64,000 bases of DNA from CAYYNQ01 sp964473105 (GTDB lineage Bacteria; Sumerlaeota; Sumerlaeia; MVZB01), in NCBI GenBank assembly GCA_964473105.1, contig CAYYNQ010000097.1, forward strand, positions 1 to 64,000, in the 5' to 3' direction. A model generated the notes under the pieces. That model saw nothing but the letters and a program-made list of their open reading frames with translations, made no database searches and had not been told where the DNA came from. The position numbers and the translations under genes are program-made. This document shows, piece after piece, positions 44,077 to 53,460 of this stretch. The number at the start of each line of letters is the position of its first letter. Position 1 is the first letter of the stretch.

Positions 44077-45802
44077 TTCGGTCAAACTCGAACTGGTTGA
44101 CGAGAACACTCTGGGAATTACGTTTGCCTATGACCGCAGATTAGTCCGGTTGATGCGTTGCCTGCGTGTACGCCGATGGAACAGAAAGGCAAAACGCTGG
44201 GAGACCCCGGTGTCCAACCTCGAACATGTCATGCGGATATTCAAATTATCACCCCCCGATCTTGACCGTGAAATTGGCGTGATCTGGAAGCGGCAGGCTG
44301 CTGGTGAACTGAGCGTAACCCTTGACCCCCTTTATGTTCGCATCAAAGGTAATGCTGCGGGAAGTTTTCCTGTTAACCTGGTTGATGAGGTGACGTCCTA
44401 TCCGGTCCCTGGTCATCAATATTCACCTCGTTATCGCAAGGGCCAATGGGATGGAAGGCGCCGACTTTTCAATTCCAGGAAACTTGCCTTTCCGCGCGGC
44501 TTATGGATGAAGGTTCGGGAGGCACTTGAATCTGGTGGAGTCTCGAGAATTCATGTTGAGGATCAGGGTGAAACCGTCCCGCAAGGACCCACCCTTAGCG
44601 CCTGCGGAGTGCGCCATCAGCTTCGCGATTACCAGAAGGACGTGCTCAAGACCGCACTGGCCGCCCGGTCTGGGGTCATCCAGATGGCGACAGGTTCGGG
44701 GAAGACCCTGCTCGCCGCACATCTGATCCGGGGACTGGATCAGCCGACCTGTTTTTTTGTACATACTCGTGACCTGATGTATCAGGCGGCAGGGGTGTTC
44801 GATGATGAACTCGGAATCGAGGTAGGGAAGGTGGGTGATGGCCACGCATCGATTCGTCCGTTGACGGTCATGATGATACAGACCGGGATTCGGTGCCTAA
44901 GGGGTCTTGGAAAAGGGTCGCCGGGGGTTTCTGGGTTAATGGACCATGAGAATCAGAGCGAGGGTATTGATGATGCAACACGCTTTGAGATCCGTGATCT
45001 GCTGTCGCGTGTTCGGGTAATTATCTTTGATGAATGCCACCATTTACCGGCATCGAGCTTTTACAGGGTCGCGATGGCCTGTAAATCGGCTTCTTATCGG
45101 TTTGGTCTTTCGGCCACGCCTTGGAGGGATGACGGCGAAGACATGTTACTGGAGGCAGCATTGGGCCCTAAATTAAGTTGTACCAATTGTTCATATTTGA
45201 TATCCCGGGGATTTTTGGTCCGTCCACAGATTCAGATGAAATATGTCCAACCGGTTCATGAAAGCAACTTTAAAGGGCGGGACTATCAGGATATTTACCG
45301 TGAACTCATCGTGGAAAATCATGAGAGAAATCGTGTGATCGCAATAGAGGCAGGGCAAAGCGCCGATTCGGGCCTGTCGGTACTGATCCTCGTGAATCAG
45401 GTCAGGCATGGTGAGATCCTTTTGCCAAGTCTTCCAAATGCGGAGTTTATCCATGGATCCATTCCCGGGGAAAATCGAAAAAATGCTCTCAAAAGATTGG
45501 AACAGAAGTTGCAACCGGTTATGATAGCGACAACCCTTGCTGATGAAGGACTGGATATCCCCTCCTTGGATGTCCTGATTTTGGCCGGGGGCGGAAAATC
45601 GGCAACCCGTGCCTATCAACGGGTTGGTCGGGTTCTAAGGAGAGCACCCGGCAAAACACGTGCGCTGGTCCTTGACTTCATGGATGAAGGGCCATGGTTG
45701 AGACAGCACAGTCAGGCGAGGCTGGATCTGTACCGTGCCGAGCCGCAGTTTGATGTGGTAGTCGAGTCAACGAGCAGGAAGAATTTGCGTATCGATGTAT
45801 GA
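44051..45802 (+). CDS. Superfamily 2 helicase, UvsW/XPB-like
   Basis: A 583-residue protein. The N-terminal 180 residues include PVPGHQYSPRYRKGQWDGRRRLFN, which resembles the DNA-binding N-domain of phage-type UvsW helicases. The helicase core follows: RDYQKDVL, Walker A MATGSGKT, IIFDECHH (DEAH type), FGLSATPWRDDG, ATTLADEGLDIPSLDVLILA and QRVGRVLRR (motif VI). Likely role: remodelling of branched DNA or repair. The chosen ATG lies inside the end of rpsA (26-bp overlap) and its end overlaps the next gene by 8 bp. Confidence 0.85.
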   Translation: MTPPQQKTDSVKLELVDENTLGITFAYDRRLVRLMRCLRVRRWNRKAKRWETPVSNLEHVMRIFKLSPPDLDREIGVIWKRQAAGELSVTLDPLYVRIKGNAAGSFPVNLVDEVTSYPVPGHQYSPRYRKGQWDGRRRLFNSRKLAFPRGLWMKVREALESGGVSRIHVEDQGETVPQGPTLSACGVRHQLRDYQKDVLKTALAARSGVIQMATGSGKTLLAAHLIRGLDQPTCFFVHTRDLMYQAAGVFDDELGIEVGKVGDGHASIRPLTVMMIQTGIRCLRGLGKGSPGVSGLMDHENQSEGIDDATRFEIRDLLSRVRVIIFDECHHLPASSFYRVAMACKSASYRFGLSATPWRDDGEDMLLEAALGPKLSCTNCSYLISRGFLVRPQIQMKYVQPVHESNFKGRDYQDIYRELIVENHERNRVIAIEAGQSADSGLSVLILVNQVRHGEILLPSLPNAEFIHGSIPGENRKNALKRLEQKLQPVMIATTLADEGLDIPSLDVLILAGGGKSATRAYQRVGRVLRRAPGKTRALVLDFMDEGPWLRQHSQARLDLYRAEPQFDVVVESTSRKNLRIDV

Positions 45803-46322
45803 ACGGATCCTGACCTATCTCAATATCGCCCTAATCGTGCTTTGCGGCATTGCGATCTGGTATTTGTCAACCGAAACGTATACGAAACCCCGGGAAATAA
45901 GACTTGCTGAAATGCAGCTTGAACATATGGAGGTTGAGACAGGCTGGACGGAGTCGGATCCAGGGAAAAGGCCACCCTTGGTTCCAAGGCCGGCCATAAC
46001 CCCCATAACACGTATGAATGCGATGAAGGAGTTGTATACACCGACGCCGACACCAACGCCGACACCAACGCCACCACCAAAACCTCCACTACTTAAAGAT
46101 CTGGTTTATGCATGGCGGTTAACTGCGATCAACAGCGAGACATCGATCGAGATTTTTGACGACAGGAGCAAGGAAACATTTGCAATGAACACCGGCGAAT
46201 CGAGGAAACTAGCTGACAAGAAGGGGCAGGGTGAACATCTCGTTATTTTGGACAGTGTGTCAATGGATGACTTGTGCGCAAAATTCACGTTTCTCGACCA
46301 GGAGCACAACCTTTGTTTCTGA
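45795..46322 (+). CDS. GspC-like inner-membrane protein with Thr-Pro linker
   Basis: A 175-residue bitopic protein: short cytoplasmic start, one helix (ILTYLNIALIVLCGIAIWYL), a periplasmic linker containing a (Thr-Pro) repeat (PTPTPTPTPTPP) and a C-terminal homology-region-like domain (LKDLVYAWRLTAINSETSIEIFDDRSKETFAMNTGESRKL). This order is that of GspC, which couples the inner-membrane platform to the GspD secretin. The secretin gene follows after 34 bp, which supports the role. Sequence similarity alone is modest. Confidence 0.65.
   Translation: MYERILTYLNIALIVLCGIAIWYLSTETYTKPREIRLAEMQLEHMEVETGWTESDPGKRPPLVPRPAITPITRMNAMKELYTPTPTPTPTPTPPPKPPLLKDLVYAWRLTAINSETSIEIFDDRSKETFAMNTGESRKLADKKGQGEHLVILDSVSMDDLCAKFTFLDQEHNLCF
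46040..46083 (+). repeat. Short tandem repeat encoding Thr-Pro linker
   Basis: Two exact copies of the 12-mer ACGCCGACACCA (46044-46067) flanked by degenerate copies, all in frame inside the GspC-like gene. Slippage in units of 12 would change linker length without frameshift. Confidence 0.7.
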
Positions 46323-46356
46323 TGATGGTTGAAACTTATCCGGAAAGGCTGAATGC

Positions 46357-48939
46357 ATGTATCAAGGGCTGATGGATATACGGTTCCTTTTTTTGATGCA
46401 GGTAACTCGTATGTGTCTCCTGCCATTTTTCCTGTGGCTTGTCCTGGGGGCTGCGGCTGGCCTGTCTGCAGAGGAGCCTGCGCCGGCTGTTCCGGTCATG
46501 CCGGCCGAGGATGTCCCGAGTTCGGCAACACTGGGGGGCGAGGAAGGTCTGGGTGAATCCGGAGTCACCGAAACCCTGGCTGAGTTTACCTCCTCCAATG
46601 GAACTCCTGCGGGAGGCGGCGAGGACGTTATATCGAGCGGGGGTGAGCCCACGCAGGGGGAGGACATGCCATTGATACGTCCTGAACTTCCCAAACTCAC
46701 GCTAATTGTCAAGCAAATGGAAATCGACCTGATCACAGGCAGAATCCACAAACAGACTGGCATCAATGTCAAGGCGATTGGAAACACCAAGTCCATCAAG
46801 ATGGATCTGGTTGCTCAGGATGTGGACATTGAGAGCGTTCTGAACAAGATCACCGTTCCGAACCAATGGAAATGGGTGAGATTTCAAGATGGGCATTATG
46901 AAATCATGGATCAACAGACCTTCACTGAGCGGATTACAGCCAATCAGGTCAAGCGGGTCAGTTTCAAGTTGAAACATATCGACGCGACCGAGCTCGAAAA
47001 GGTCGTCAGCCCAATCAATACACCCGAGGTCGGGGCTACGGCGGTTGATGTACGCACGAATACGCTGATCGTGACCGATTTGCCTGACAAGCTTGCATTG
47101 ATAGAGAGTATTGTCGCCGAGTATGACATCGCCCTGACCACGCGCGTATTCGAAATTCGGGATGCCGATACCGAGGAGATTGCCGAGCGGTTTGAGAACG
47201 TGATGTCCGAATCGGCCGTCATTGAGGTTGATGCGTTGAATCATATCATCATTGTCAAGGACACCTTCGAGAAGATCCGGATTATGGAGCAGTTGATCGA
47301 GGTTTTTGACCGTGACCGAGATGTGCGCGTCTACAACTTCACCAATGTCGGGCTTGAGGGAGATGTCGCACTTGCAATTGTCGAGACCTTCCTTGAGCCT
47401 CTCGTGACCGAGGACGCACTGCTTGAGTATAACGAGGATTTGAACAAACTTCTGGTCCGTGATGTCAACTCCGTGCACGCCAAGATCGAGGAGATTCTGC
47501 TTGCCTTGGATGAACCTCGCAAACAGGTCCTCGTCGAAGGGGAAGTGCTCTCGGTCGAGTTGAACGAGTCGTTCTCACTCGGTTCGGACTGGGTTTACTC
47601 ACTGGGGCAGAGTATTCCACGGGATGGTCTCGGCATGGAACGAGCAACCTTGAGTCAGGATTTCATTGGCGGGACATCCCAGCCTGTCAATTCATCTGAA
47701 AATGGTGATACCGGGAGTAGTACGAGCAGCGGTGGAACAACGGACGCATCGGGTTTCAAGCTGTTCACTCACAGCGACCGGGTGATCTACCAGTTGGAGG
47801 CGGCATTATCCGACAACCGGACGCGACTTCTGGCCCGGCCGCGTATCCTGATCGCTAACAATGAACTTGGACGTTTCGAGGTGGCCCGTAATGAGCCGAT
47901 TCGCCAGACTTTCTTCAGTGGCAGCAATATGTCATCAGGATATAATAATAATTACCGTTCCTCCGGTCAGTCGCTAATCCCCACGGGTTTGATCATTGAG
48001 CTTACCCCCTTCATCAGCAACCGTGGGCTGATTGAAATGGAGGTTCAGTTTGAGAACAGTGTCCCATTGATCGTCGAAGATATCGGCGATGGGAACCGTG
48101 GGGTCGGGACAACGGAGGAAACTGCTGAAACCTACCTCATCATTCCCGATGGTGAAACGAGGCTCATCGGCGGATTGATTACGCAGGATACGGCTGAATC
48201 CGTTACCGGGATTCCGTTTCTAACGCGGATTCCTATTGTCGGTTATCTCTTCGGAAAGAAGACAACCGAGGAGACAAATCGAAACTTGCTGTTTTTCATG
48301 ACACCTACGATCATCATCGAAGAACCGAAGAACAAGCTGCTCGTGGAGCCCGTCAATCTTATGGCCAAGCGCACCATGGCCCAGGATGAGACAGTCATGG
48401 TTCGCCCGGATGACCTCAATGAAATTCCCGAGGAACTTCTGCCCTACCTCGAGGATGTACGTAGTGGTGGTGCATGGCATTCAGGCGTTTCGGATACGGA
48501 TTCGACGGCCACGCTCCAGATTGATCTGCCGACAACAACAACTGAAACCATAGGGATGGATCCCTCGGGCCTCGGTGCATCATTATTAAGGGATTCCGGA
48601 TTTCTTGATCCCGGGCGGGGTGAATCGGAGTTAAAGGTCGGAGGGGCCATGCAGTATGTCAAATCCCAGGCTGGCCCGAGCGGAACATTCGGTAGCGGAA
48701 AGGCAAAAACCTCCCGATCCCGTTCTGGCGAGAAGGTCGATTATAGCAAGAAGGGGACAGGGATTACCCCTCCCGAGGTCCGTGAACGCTTCAAGGCGGA
48801 AGAAAAAGCTCGGAATAGGAAAAAGAACAGAAGCCGGAAGAGACGGGCATCGCGCGGCGCGGGAGAGCGTGATGTCGATTTGATCGGCGGTAACCCGCCC
48901 AATACCCCACCGCCAACTCAGACCGAGACAAGTCAGTAA
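46357..48939 (+). CDS. gspD: Type II secretion secretin GspD
   Basis: An 860-residue outer-membrane secretin. Signal peptide near the N-terminus (FFLWLVLGAAAGLSA), an acidic low-complexity stretch, N0-N3 ring domains (LTLIVKQMEIDLITGRI; VKRVSFKLKHIDATELEKVV; TRVFEIRDADTEEIAERF), and the C-terminal secretin domain (KQVLVEGEVLSVELNESFSLG; TGLIIELTPFIS; GGLITQDTAESVTGIPFLTRIPIVGYLFG). A basic, disordered tail of about 150 residues (RKKNRSRKRR) follows. It is preceded by a GspC-like gene; GspE-G are not adjacent, but the pseudopilins in this window would be suitable partners. Confidence 0.93.
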   Translation: MYQGLMDIRFLFLMQVTRMCLLPFFLWLVLGAAAGLSAEEPAPAVPVMPAEDVPSSATLGGEEGLGESGVTETLAEFTSSNGTPAGGGEDVISSGGEPTQGEDMPLIRPELPKLTLIVKQMEIDLITGRIHKQTGINVKAIGNTKSIKMDLVAQDVDIESVLNKITVPNQWKWVRFQDGHYEIMDQQTFTERITANQVKRVSFKLKHIDATELEKVVSPINTPEVGATAVDVRTNTLIVTDLPDKLALIESIVAEYDIALTTRVFEIRDADTEEIAERFENVMSESAVIEVDALNHIIIVKDTFEKIRIMEQLIEVFDRDRDVRVYNFTNVGLEGDVALAIVETFLEPLVTEDALLEYNEDLNKLLVRDVNSVHAKIEEILLALDEPRKQVLVEGEVLSVELNESFSLGSDWVYSLGQSIPRDGLGMERATLSQDFIGGTSQPVNSSENGDTGSSTSSGGTTDASGFKLFTHSDRVIYQLEAALSDNRTRLLARPRILIANNELGRFEVARNEPIRQTFFSGSNMSSGYNNNYRSSGQSLIPTGLIIELTPFISNRGLIEMEVQFENSVPLIVEDIGDGNRGVGTTEETAETYLIIPDGETRLIGGLITQDTAESVTGIPFLTRIPIVGYLFGKKTTEETNRNLLFFMTPTIIIEEPKNKLLVEPVNLMAKRTMAQDETVMVRPDDLNEIPEELLPYLEDVRSGGAWHSGVSDTDSTATLQIDLPTTTTETIGMDPSGLGASLLRDSGFLDPGRGESELKVGGAMQYVKSQAGPSGTFGSGKAKTSRSRSGEKVDYSKKGTGITPPEVRERFKAEEKARNRKKNRSRKRRASRGAGERDVDLIGGNPPNTPPPTQTETSQ

Positions 48940-49151
48940 AATCAAAACATCACCCTGTGGTTTGGACTGTGTGACCGATCACTGGGCAGATTGCAATTGT
49001 GAGTAAGCGGCAGGATGCCCTCTTGACCGATGATAGCAAAGCATTCTTGAATCGGCGATTGGATTGTGCCAACATGAACTGCCCTGCCCGTCAGGGCGGG
49101 TGGATCCGTTTTCTTCCACCCAATCATATCGGAACTAGAGGGGACAAGAGC

Positions 49152-49904
49152 ATGTCAGGTCATTCGAAATGGCATTCCATCCGGCACAAGAAAGCCATTG
49201 TCGATGCCAAGCGTGGTGCAAAATTCACCAAACTCATCAAGGAGCTGGTGGTTGCCGCCCGGATGGGTGGCAGTGATCCCGATGCCAACCCGCGGCTTCG
49301 GCTGGCGATCCAGAACGCCCGCGATATGAACATGCCGAAAGACAACATCGAGCGTGCGGTCAAGAAGGGTGCCGGTGAACTTGAAGGGGTTTCCTACGAG
49401 GACTTCCAATTTGAAGGATACGGACACGGCGGAGTTGCAATTCTTGTTGAGGGAACCACCGACAACATGAACCGCACCGCGCCCGAGATGAGGCACCTCT
49501 TTAGTAAGCATGGCGGCAAGTTTGGTGAGCAGGGAAGTGTCAACTGGATGTTCAAGAAGAGGGGCGTTATCATGGCTCCGGCCGAGGGTATGGATGAAGA
49601 ACAGGTTATGGAGGTTGCTATCGAGGCCGGGGCCGATGACCTGGAGAATGCAGAGGGCTACTTCAGGATCCTAACCGAACCCGGAACTCAGGAGAATGTG
49701 CGCCAGGCCATTGAGGCGTCCGGGATCCGGGTTGAATCCTCGACCATGGAGAATATTCCCGATAACACCATCGCGATCGGCGTCGATGATGCACGTAAAC
49801 TCATGAAGCTCATCGAGTTCCTTGAGATACATGATGACGTGAGTTCTGTGTCTGCGAATTATGAGGTTGATGATGCTTTGATTGAGGAGTTGAGCGCCAC
49901 CTGA
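49152..49904 (+). CDS. yebC: YebC/PmpR family protein
   Basis: A 250-residue protein beginning with the invariant MSGHSKWHSIRHKKAIVDAKRGAKF. The family has been described as transcriptional regulators and, more recently, as factors relieving ribosome stalling on proline-rich stretches (from literature knowledge). GHGGVAILVEGTTDNMNRTAPEMRH and EQGSVNWMF are typical. The frame is open from 48999, but the ATG at 49152 matches all homologues. ruvC lies 60 bp downstream, a classic arrangement. Confidence 0.94.
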   Translation: MSGHSKWHSIRHKKAIVDAKRGAKFTKLIKELVVAARMGGSDPDANPRLRLAIQNARDMNMPKDNIERAVKKGAGELEGVSYEDFQFEGYGHGGVAILVEGTTDNMNRTAPEMRHLFSKHGGKFGEQGSVNWMFKKRGVIMAPAEGMDEEQVMEVAIEAGADDLENAEGYFRILTEPGTQENVRQAIEASGIRVESSTMENIPDNTIAIGVDDARKLMKLIEFLEIHDDVSSVSANYEVDDALIEELSAT

Positions 49905-49964
49905 TCCCTGACTTTCCCCCGGTAAAGGCACCCGGTCAGCTGCCGAGCCAGCTATTTACAACTC

Positions 49965-50624
49965 ATGTCCGAGGATCGTGCCATCAAAAATCCATGCCTC
50001 ACAGCAGCCGTGCCTGAGACCACGGGCCTGATCCGAGTCTTGGGTGTTGACCCCGGCTTGGCGGATGTTGGTTACGGGATTATTGACTGGAGTTCGGATC
50101 AATCGGTGGGTAATCACCTGGTACACGGGGTTATCAGGACCTCCAAGTCTGAAGACTTGGCGGATCGGCTGTATCAAATCTACGCGAGGTTGGATGAGTT
50201 GATTGCGGAGTACCGTCCCGAGGTCTGTTCCATTGAGCAGCTATATTTTGCACGCAATGTGAAGACGGCAATGAGCGTGGCACATGGCCGGGCGGCCTGT
50301 ATCCTTGCCACGGCTCGTCACCGATGTAAAGTCTTTGAATATACGCCGTTGCAGATCAAGCAGGCGATGACGGGTTATGGACGTGCTTCCAAGAAACAGA
50401 TCCAGGCAATGGTGCGCTCGATTCTGTCCCTCGATGAAATCCCACGTCCTGACCATGCTTCCGATGCTCTGGCGACTGCACTATGTCACATGCATACTCT
50501 TGGTGTCCGCTCGAAGCTTGAGGCCATTGCTGCCGTGGGCCGCACGGAGGATTCCGGGCCCGGGGGGGCTCGTCGAGAGCTGCTCATGCAGATGAAGACA
50601 GGTCGCCGCCGAAGAAGACGATGA
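49965..50624 (+). CDS. ruvC: Holliday junction resolvase RuvC
   Basis: A 219-residue endonuclease that resolves Holliday junctions with RuvAB. Catalytic acidic residues: D in LGVDPGLADVGYG, E in CSIEQLYFARNVKTAM, and the DHASDALATALCH pair. An N-terminal extension of about 24 residues precedes the conserved core and a basic tail (GRRRRRR) ends it. The last four bases overlap purN (ATGA). ruvA and ruvB are not present. Confidence 0.94.
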   Translation: MSEDRAIKNPCLTAAVPETTGLIRVLGVDPGLADVGYGIIDWSSDQSVGNHLVHGVIRTSKSEDLADRLYQIYARLDELIAEYRPEVCSIEQLYFARNVKTAMSVAHGRAACILATARHRCKVFEYTPLQIKQAMTGYGRASKKQIQAMVRSILSLDEIPRPDHASDALATALCHMHTLGVRSKLEAIAAVGRTEDSGPGGARRELLMQMKTGRRRRRR

Positions 50625-51256
50625 GCAGCTGCGGTAAAAAACAGGAGCGGGGTTTGCGGGTCGCTGTCATGGCATCCCATGGCGGGTCAAACATGCAGGC
50701 GATCCTTGATACGGTTGAGTCGGGCCAACTCGATATTTGCATCCAGATTGTGATCAGCAACAACTCCGCATCCGGTGCTATGCGGCGGGCGTCCAGGCAT
50801 GGCCTGAAACGGATTCATATGAGCGGAACGACTCATCCCAATCCCGATGAGCTTGACCGTGCAATGCTGGATCTGCTTGAACATGAGGGTGTTGAGCTGG
50901 TCGTGATGGCCGGTTACATGAAACGTCTGGGCCCGGGTGTACTGGGGCATTTCAGGGGAAGAATCATCAACGTTCATCCTTCACTTCTACCGCGTCACGG
51001 TGGGAAAGGCATGTTCGGGATCCATCCGCATGAATCTGTCCTGCGTGCCGGTGATCCGGTATCGGGTGTAACTGTTCATGTGGTCATGGCAGACTATGAT
51101 GAGGGCCCGATTCTTGCGCAGCGTGAGGTTGCGGTGAGGCCAGGTGATACACCGGAATCGCTGCAACAGCGGGTCCTTGCGTTGGAACACTTGCTCTACC
51201 CCGAGGTGATCGGGCGAATTGCATCAGGAGAGATAAAATTGCCTATCCCCATTTGA
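50621..51256 (+). CDS. purN: Phosphoribosylglycinamide formyltransferase PurN
   Basis: A 211-residue folate-dependent enzyme of de novo purine synthesis (GAR to FGAR). Motifs: VAVMASHGGSNMQAIL at the phosphate site, MAGYMKRLGPGVL, the catalytic N/H pair in INVHPSLLP, SGVTVHVV and the catalytic Asp in YDEGPIL. Compared with E. coli the loop is longer (RHGGKGMFGIHPHESVLRAG), a common variant. ATGA overlap with ruvC. Confidence 0.93.
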   Translation: MSSCGKKQERGLRVAVMASHGGSNMQAILDTVESGQLDICIQIVISNNSASGAMRRASRHGLKRIHMSGTTHPNPDELDRAMLDLLEHEGVELVVMAGYMKRLGPGVLGHFRGRIINVHPSLLPRHGGKGMFGIHPHESVLRAGDPVSGVTVHVVMADYDEGPILAQREVAVRPGDTPESLQQRVLALEHLLYPEVIGRIASGEIKLPIPI

Positions 51257-51278
51257 ATCGAGCTGATCGGGAGGAGAG

Positions 51279-51893
51279 ATGACTTTGGATACATACCAGG
51301 CGATCGAAACACGCAGATCGGTCAAGAATTACGATCCGGAACATTTACTATCGAATGGTGAAGTCCGGCGTCTTTTGTCGCTTGCGATGCTTTCGCCGAC
51401 TTCATTTAATATTCAGAATTGGAGGTTTGTCAACGTGGTGGACCGGGAGCTTCGCGCCCAAATATGTAATGCGGCGTGGAATCAGAAGCAGATTATCGAT
51501 GCCTCGTTGCTTCTGGTGCTCTGTGCGGATCTGAAGGCTTGGGACCGCGCCCCGTCACGTTACTGGCGAAATTCCCCAGCGGAGGTTCAGGAACGGCTCG
51601 TGCCGATGATTACCGACTTCTACCGCGGGCGTGACCAGCTTCAACGCGATGAAGCCATGCGGTCGGTGGGGATGGCGGCACAGACGCTGATGATCGCCGC
51701 TCGCGCGATGGGTTATGACTCAAACCCGATGATTGGGTTTGATCAGGAGGCGGTGTCCGGCTTAATTGGTCTTCCGGAAGACCATGTTGTCGGGATGTTA
51801 TTGGTTATTGGGAAGGCGGTCCGGCCGGCCAATTCCCGGGGTGGCCAACTGGAATATGACGAAGTGGTTATTCGTGACCGGTTCCAGGGGTAG
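51279..51893 (+). CDS. Nitroreductase-family FMN oxidoreductase
   Basis: A 204-residue flavoprotein. The N-terminal IETRRSVKNYDPE, SPTSFNIQNWRFV and the C-terminal GMLLVIGKAV segment bind FMN in this family; MAAQTLMIAARAMGYDSNPMIGFD is the usual central helix. Substrate may be quinones, nitro-compounds or enones, not predictable. A good ribosome binding site (GGGAGGAGAG) precedes the ATG. It ends the yebC-ruvC-purN run. Confidence 0.9.
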   Translation: MTLDTYQAIETRRSVKNYDPEHLLSNGEVRRLLSLAMLSPTSFNIQNWRFVNVVDRELRAQICNAAWNQKQIIDASLLLVLCADLKAWDRAPSRYWRNSPAEVQERLVPMITDFYRGRDQLQRDEAMRSVGMAAQTLMIAARAMGYDSNPMIGFDQEAVSGLIGLPEDHVVGMLLVIGKAVRPANSRGGQLEYDEVVIRDRFQG

Positions 51894-51903
51894 GATACCG
51901 GAA

Positions 51904-53088
51904 TCATTTCCGTTCCGTATCGTTGATTAACTCCTGACGCAAGCATTCGGCCTCGGCGAGGCAACCACTTCGCGAATTGGAATCACGCGCCGCCAGTTTC
52001 ATGCGGGTGCTCCAGCGTGGGATGGCATACAATGCCAAGGAAAGGGAACGGTCAGCCTCATGCCGTTCCCTTGCAACCGGGTCAAGCAGGTGTTTCCAGT
52101 AGGCGTCCATCATGATTTCGGAACGGTCTCCTCGATCCCCGGAGGCATCGTTCTTCCCCGCCGAACGTAGGTATCTTGAAATGGTTTCAAGGTCATACCC
52201 GGGGTGTGTATGCCTCATTGCTCCAACATCGATCAGTGCCACACAGGGATCATGGGATCTTTCGGTCTGTTTGTGATCAGATTGCATGCCCCGGGGAAGC
52301 CAGATCATGTCATCGCCTGCAAGTTCGGTATGGACGAGTGGTAGTTGACGTGGGGGTTCCCAGTTTGACAGCAGACTGGTTGTCCTGGATTCAATATCTG
52401 AAAGTTGATGCATCAGTCGGGACGTTCCCGTAGGTTCCATGACGGCCGCATGTTTTCTGATCATATCAAGGCGGTTCCTCATGCTTTTAAGGGTGCGCCT
52501 GGCGAATCGGTCGACGGGTTGTCTGCGACGGCCTGAATCGAACCAGGGGGCTGTGTGGTTATGAAGACGGGCAAGTGTAAATCCAATCTGCTCAGCGACC
52601 TCCCGGGAAATGGTCGTCCGGTTGACCAGAGGGCCGCTCAGGTAGCTTTCCAGAATCAGGCGGGGCCCGCAACTCCAGCGAAATAGGGGCAAGGATGAGC
52701 TGCGGATCAGTCTCGGTGACGGGATTCCGAGGTCGGCGAGACGGGTCAGGTTTTTCCGGTAGCGCTGCCATTGGATGTGGCGGTCATAAACACGGATACA
52801 ATAGGACGGTCGCAACGCAGATGTTTCGATGCTGCTACATGGGTCGAACGAGGCGGTATCGATATCCCTCGCAGATTTTCTGTAGGCAAAGTAGACGAGT
52901 GTGCTGGTTCCGGATGCAGGACGACTGAATATCCAGTCATCGTTCCCAATCCGCTGCACAGAGTCCAGAAGTTTACAAAGTTCATCACGCAAGGGATATG
53001 CAGGTTGTCCGACGGTTGAGTTCAAGCTCTTTTTGACTCCGATATCGGTTTGACACGGTCTGACGTTCGGGCACGGATCCTTGGCCAT
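51904..53088 (-). CDS. Kinase-fold (APH-like) protein with altered catalytic motif
   Basis: A 394-residue protein resembling aminoglycoside/choline-type phosphotransferases. The catalytic-loop region reads LPLVHTELAGDDMIWLP, where family members have HGDxxxxN, and the metal-binding DxG is present in VALIDVGAMRHTHPGYDLETISRYL. The usual aspartate of the loop is replaced by glutamate and the asparagine by aspartate, so activity is doubtful. The N-terminal ATP-binding part is weak. It converges on the nitroreductase. Role unknown. Confidence 0.6.
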   Translation of the reverse strand: MAKDPCPNVRPCQTDIGVKKSLNSTVGQPAYPLRDELCKLLDSVQRIGNDDWIFSRPASGTSTLVYFAYRKSARDIDTASFDPCSSIETSALRPSYCIRVYDRHIQWQRYRKNLTRLADLGIPSPRLIRSSSLPLFRWSCGPRLILESYLSGPLVNRTTISREVAEQIGFTLARLHNHTAPWFDSGRRRQPVDRFARRTLKSMRNRLDMIRKHAAVMEPTGTSRLMHQLSDIESRTTSLLSNWEPPRQLPLVHTELAGDDMIWLPRGMQSDHKQTERSHDPCVALIDVGAMRHTHPGYDLETISRYLRSAGKNDASGDRGDRSEIMMDAYWKHLLDPVARERHEADRSLSLALYAIPRWSTRMKLAARDSNSRSGCLAEAECLRQELINDTERK

Positions 53089-53460
53089 AATCCAACGGGA
53101 TCATAAGCATAATTCAAGTTGGGAATCGATGTAATTCGTGCATATTTCAGGGAAATGCAGCGAGGTTCCACCATAGAGAAAGTTTATATCCTCCAGTCAC
53201 CTGTAAAGAGAACCCAAGGGGGGGGCACCGAATCAGATCGATGTGTCGGCAATTCCCATTCTTGTGGGGCCCTCTTCGTGTTCCCTTTGTGTTTGATTCG
53301 CTTCCGGGAAGGCCAAGACAGAACGGGAGGGGTGTCTTGGCCACAGTCCGCTCCTCACTTTATTCATTGAACCCGGGGAGCTAGACGATGACGAAGCCAG
53401 GATCTTTGCTGCCGTTCGGGCATAAAAATCACTTTAAGATGGATTCCATTAAATCCAAAT
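53089..53460. other. Intergenic region with inverted repeat
   Basis: About 370 bp between the kinase-fold gene and the end of the cobalamin-riboswitch cassette. It contains a G8 run near 53218 and the 10-bp inverted repeat at 53311-53342. No gene or RNA family recognised. Confidence 0.4.
53311..53342. repeat. Perfect 10-bp inverted repeat
   Basis: GGCCAAGACA and TGTCTTGGCC separated by a 12-base loop. It is 120 bp beyond the last gene of the minus-strand cassette. No U-run follows on either strand, so it is not a standard intrinsic terminator; it could be a processing hairpin or a protein site. Confidence 0.5.
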
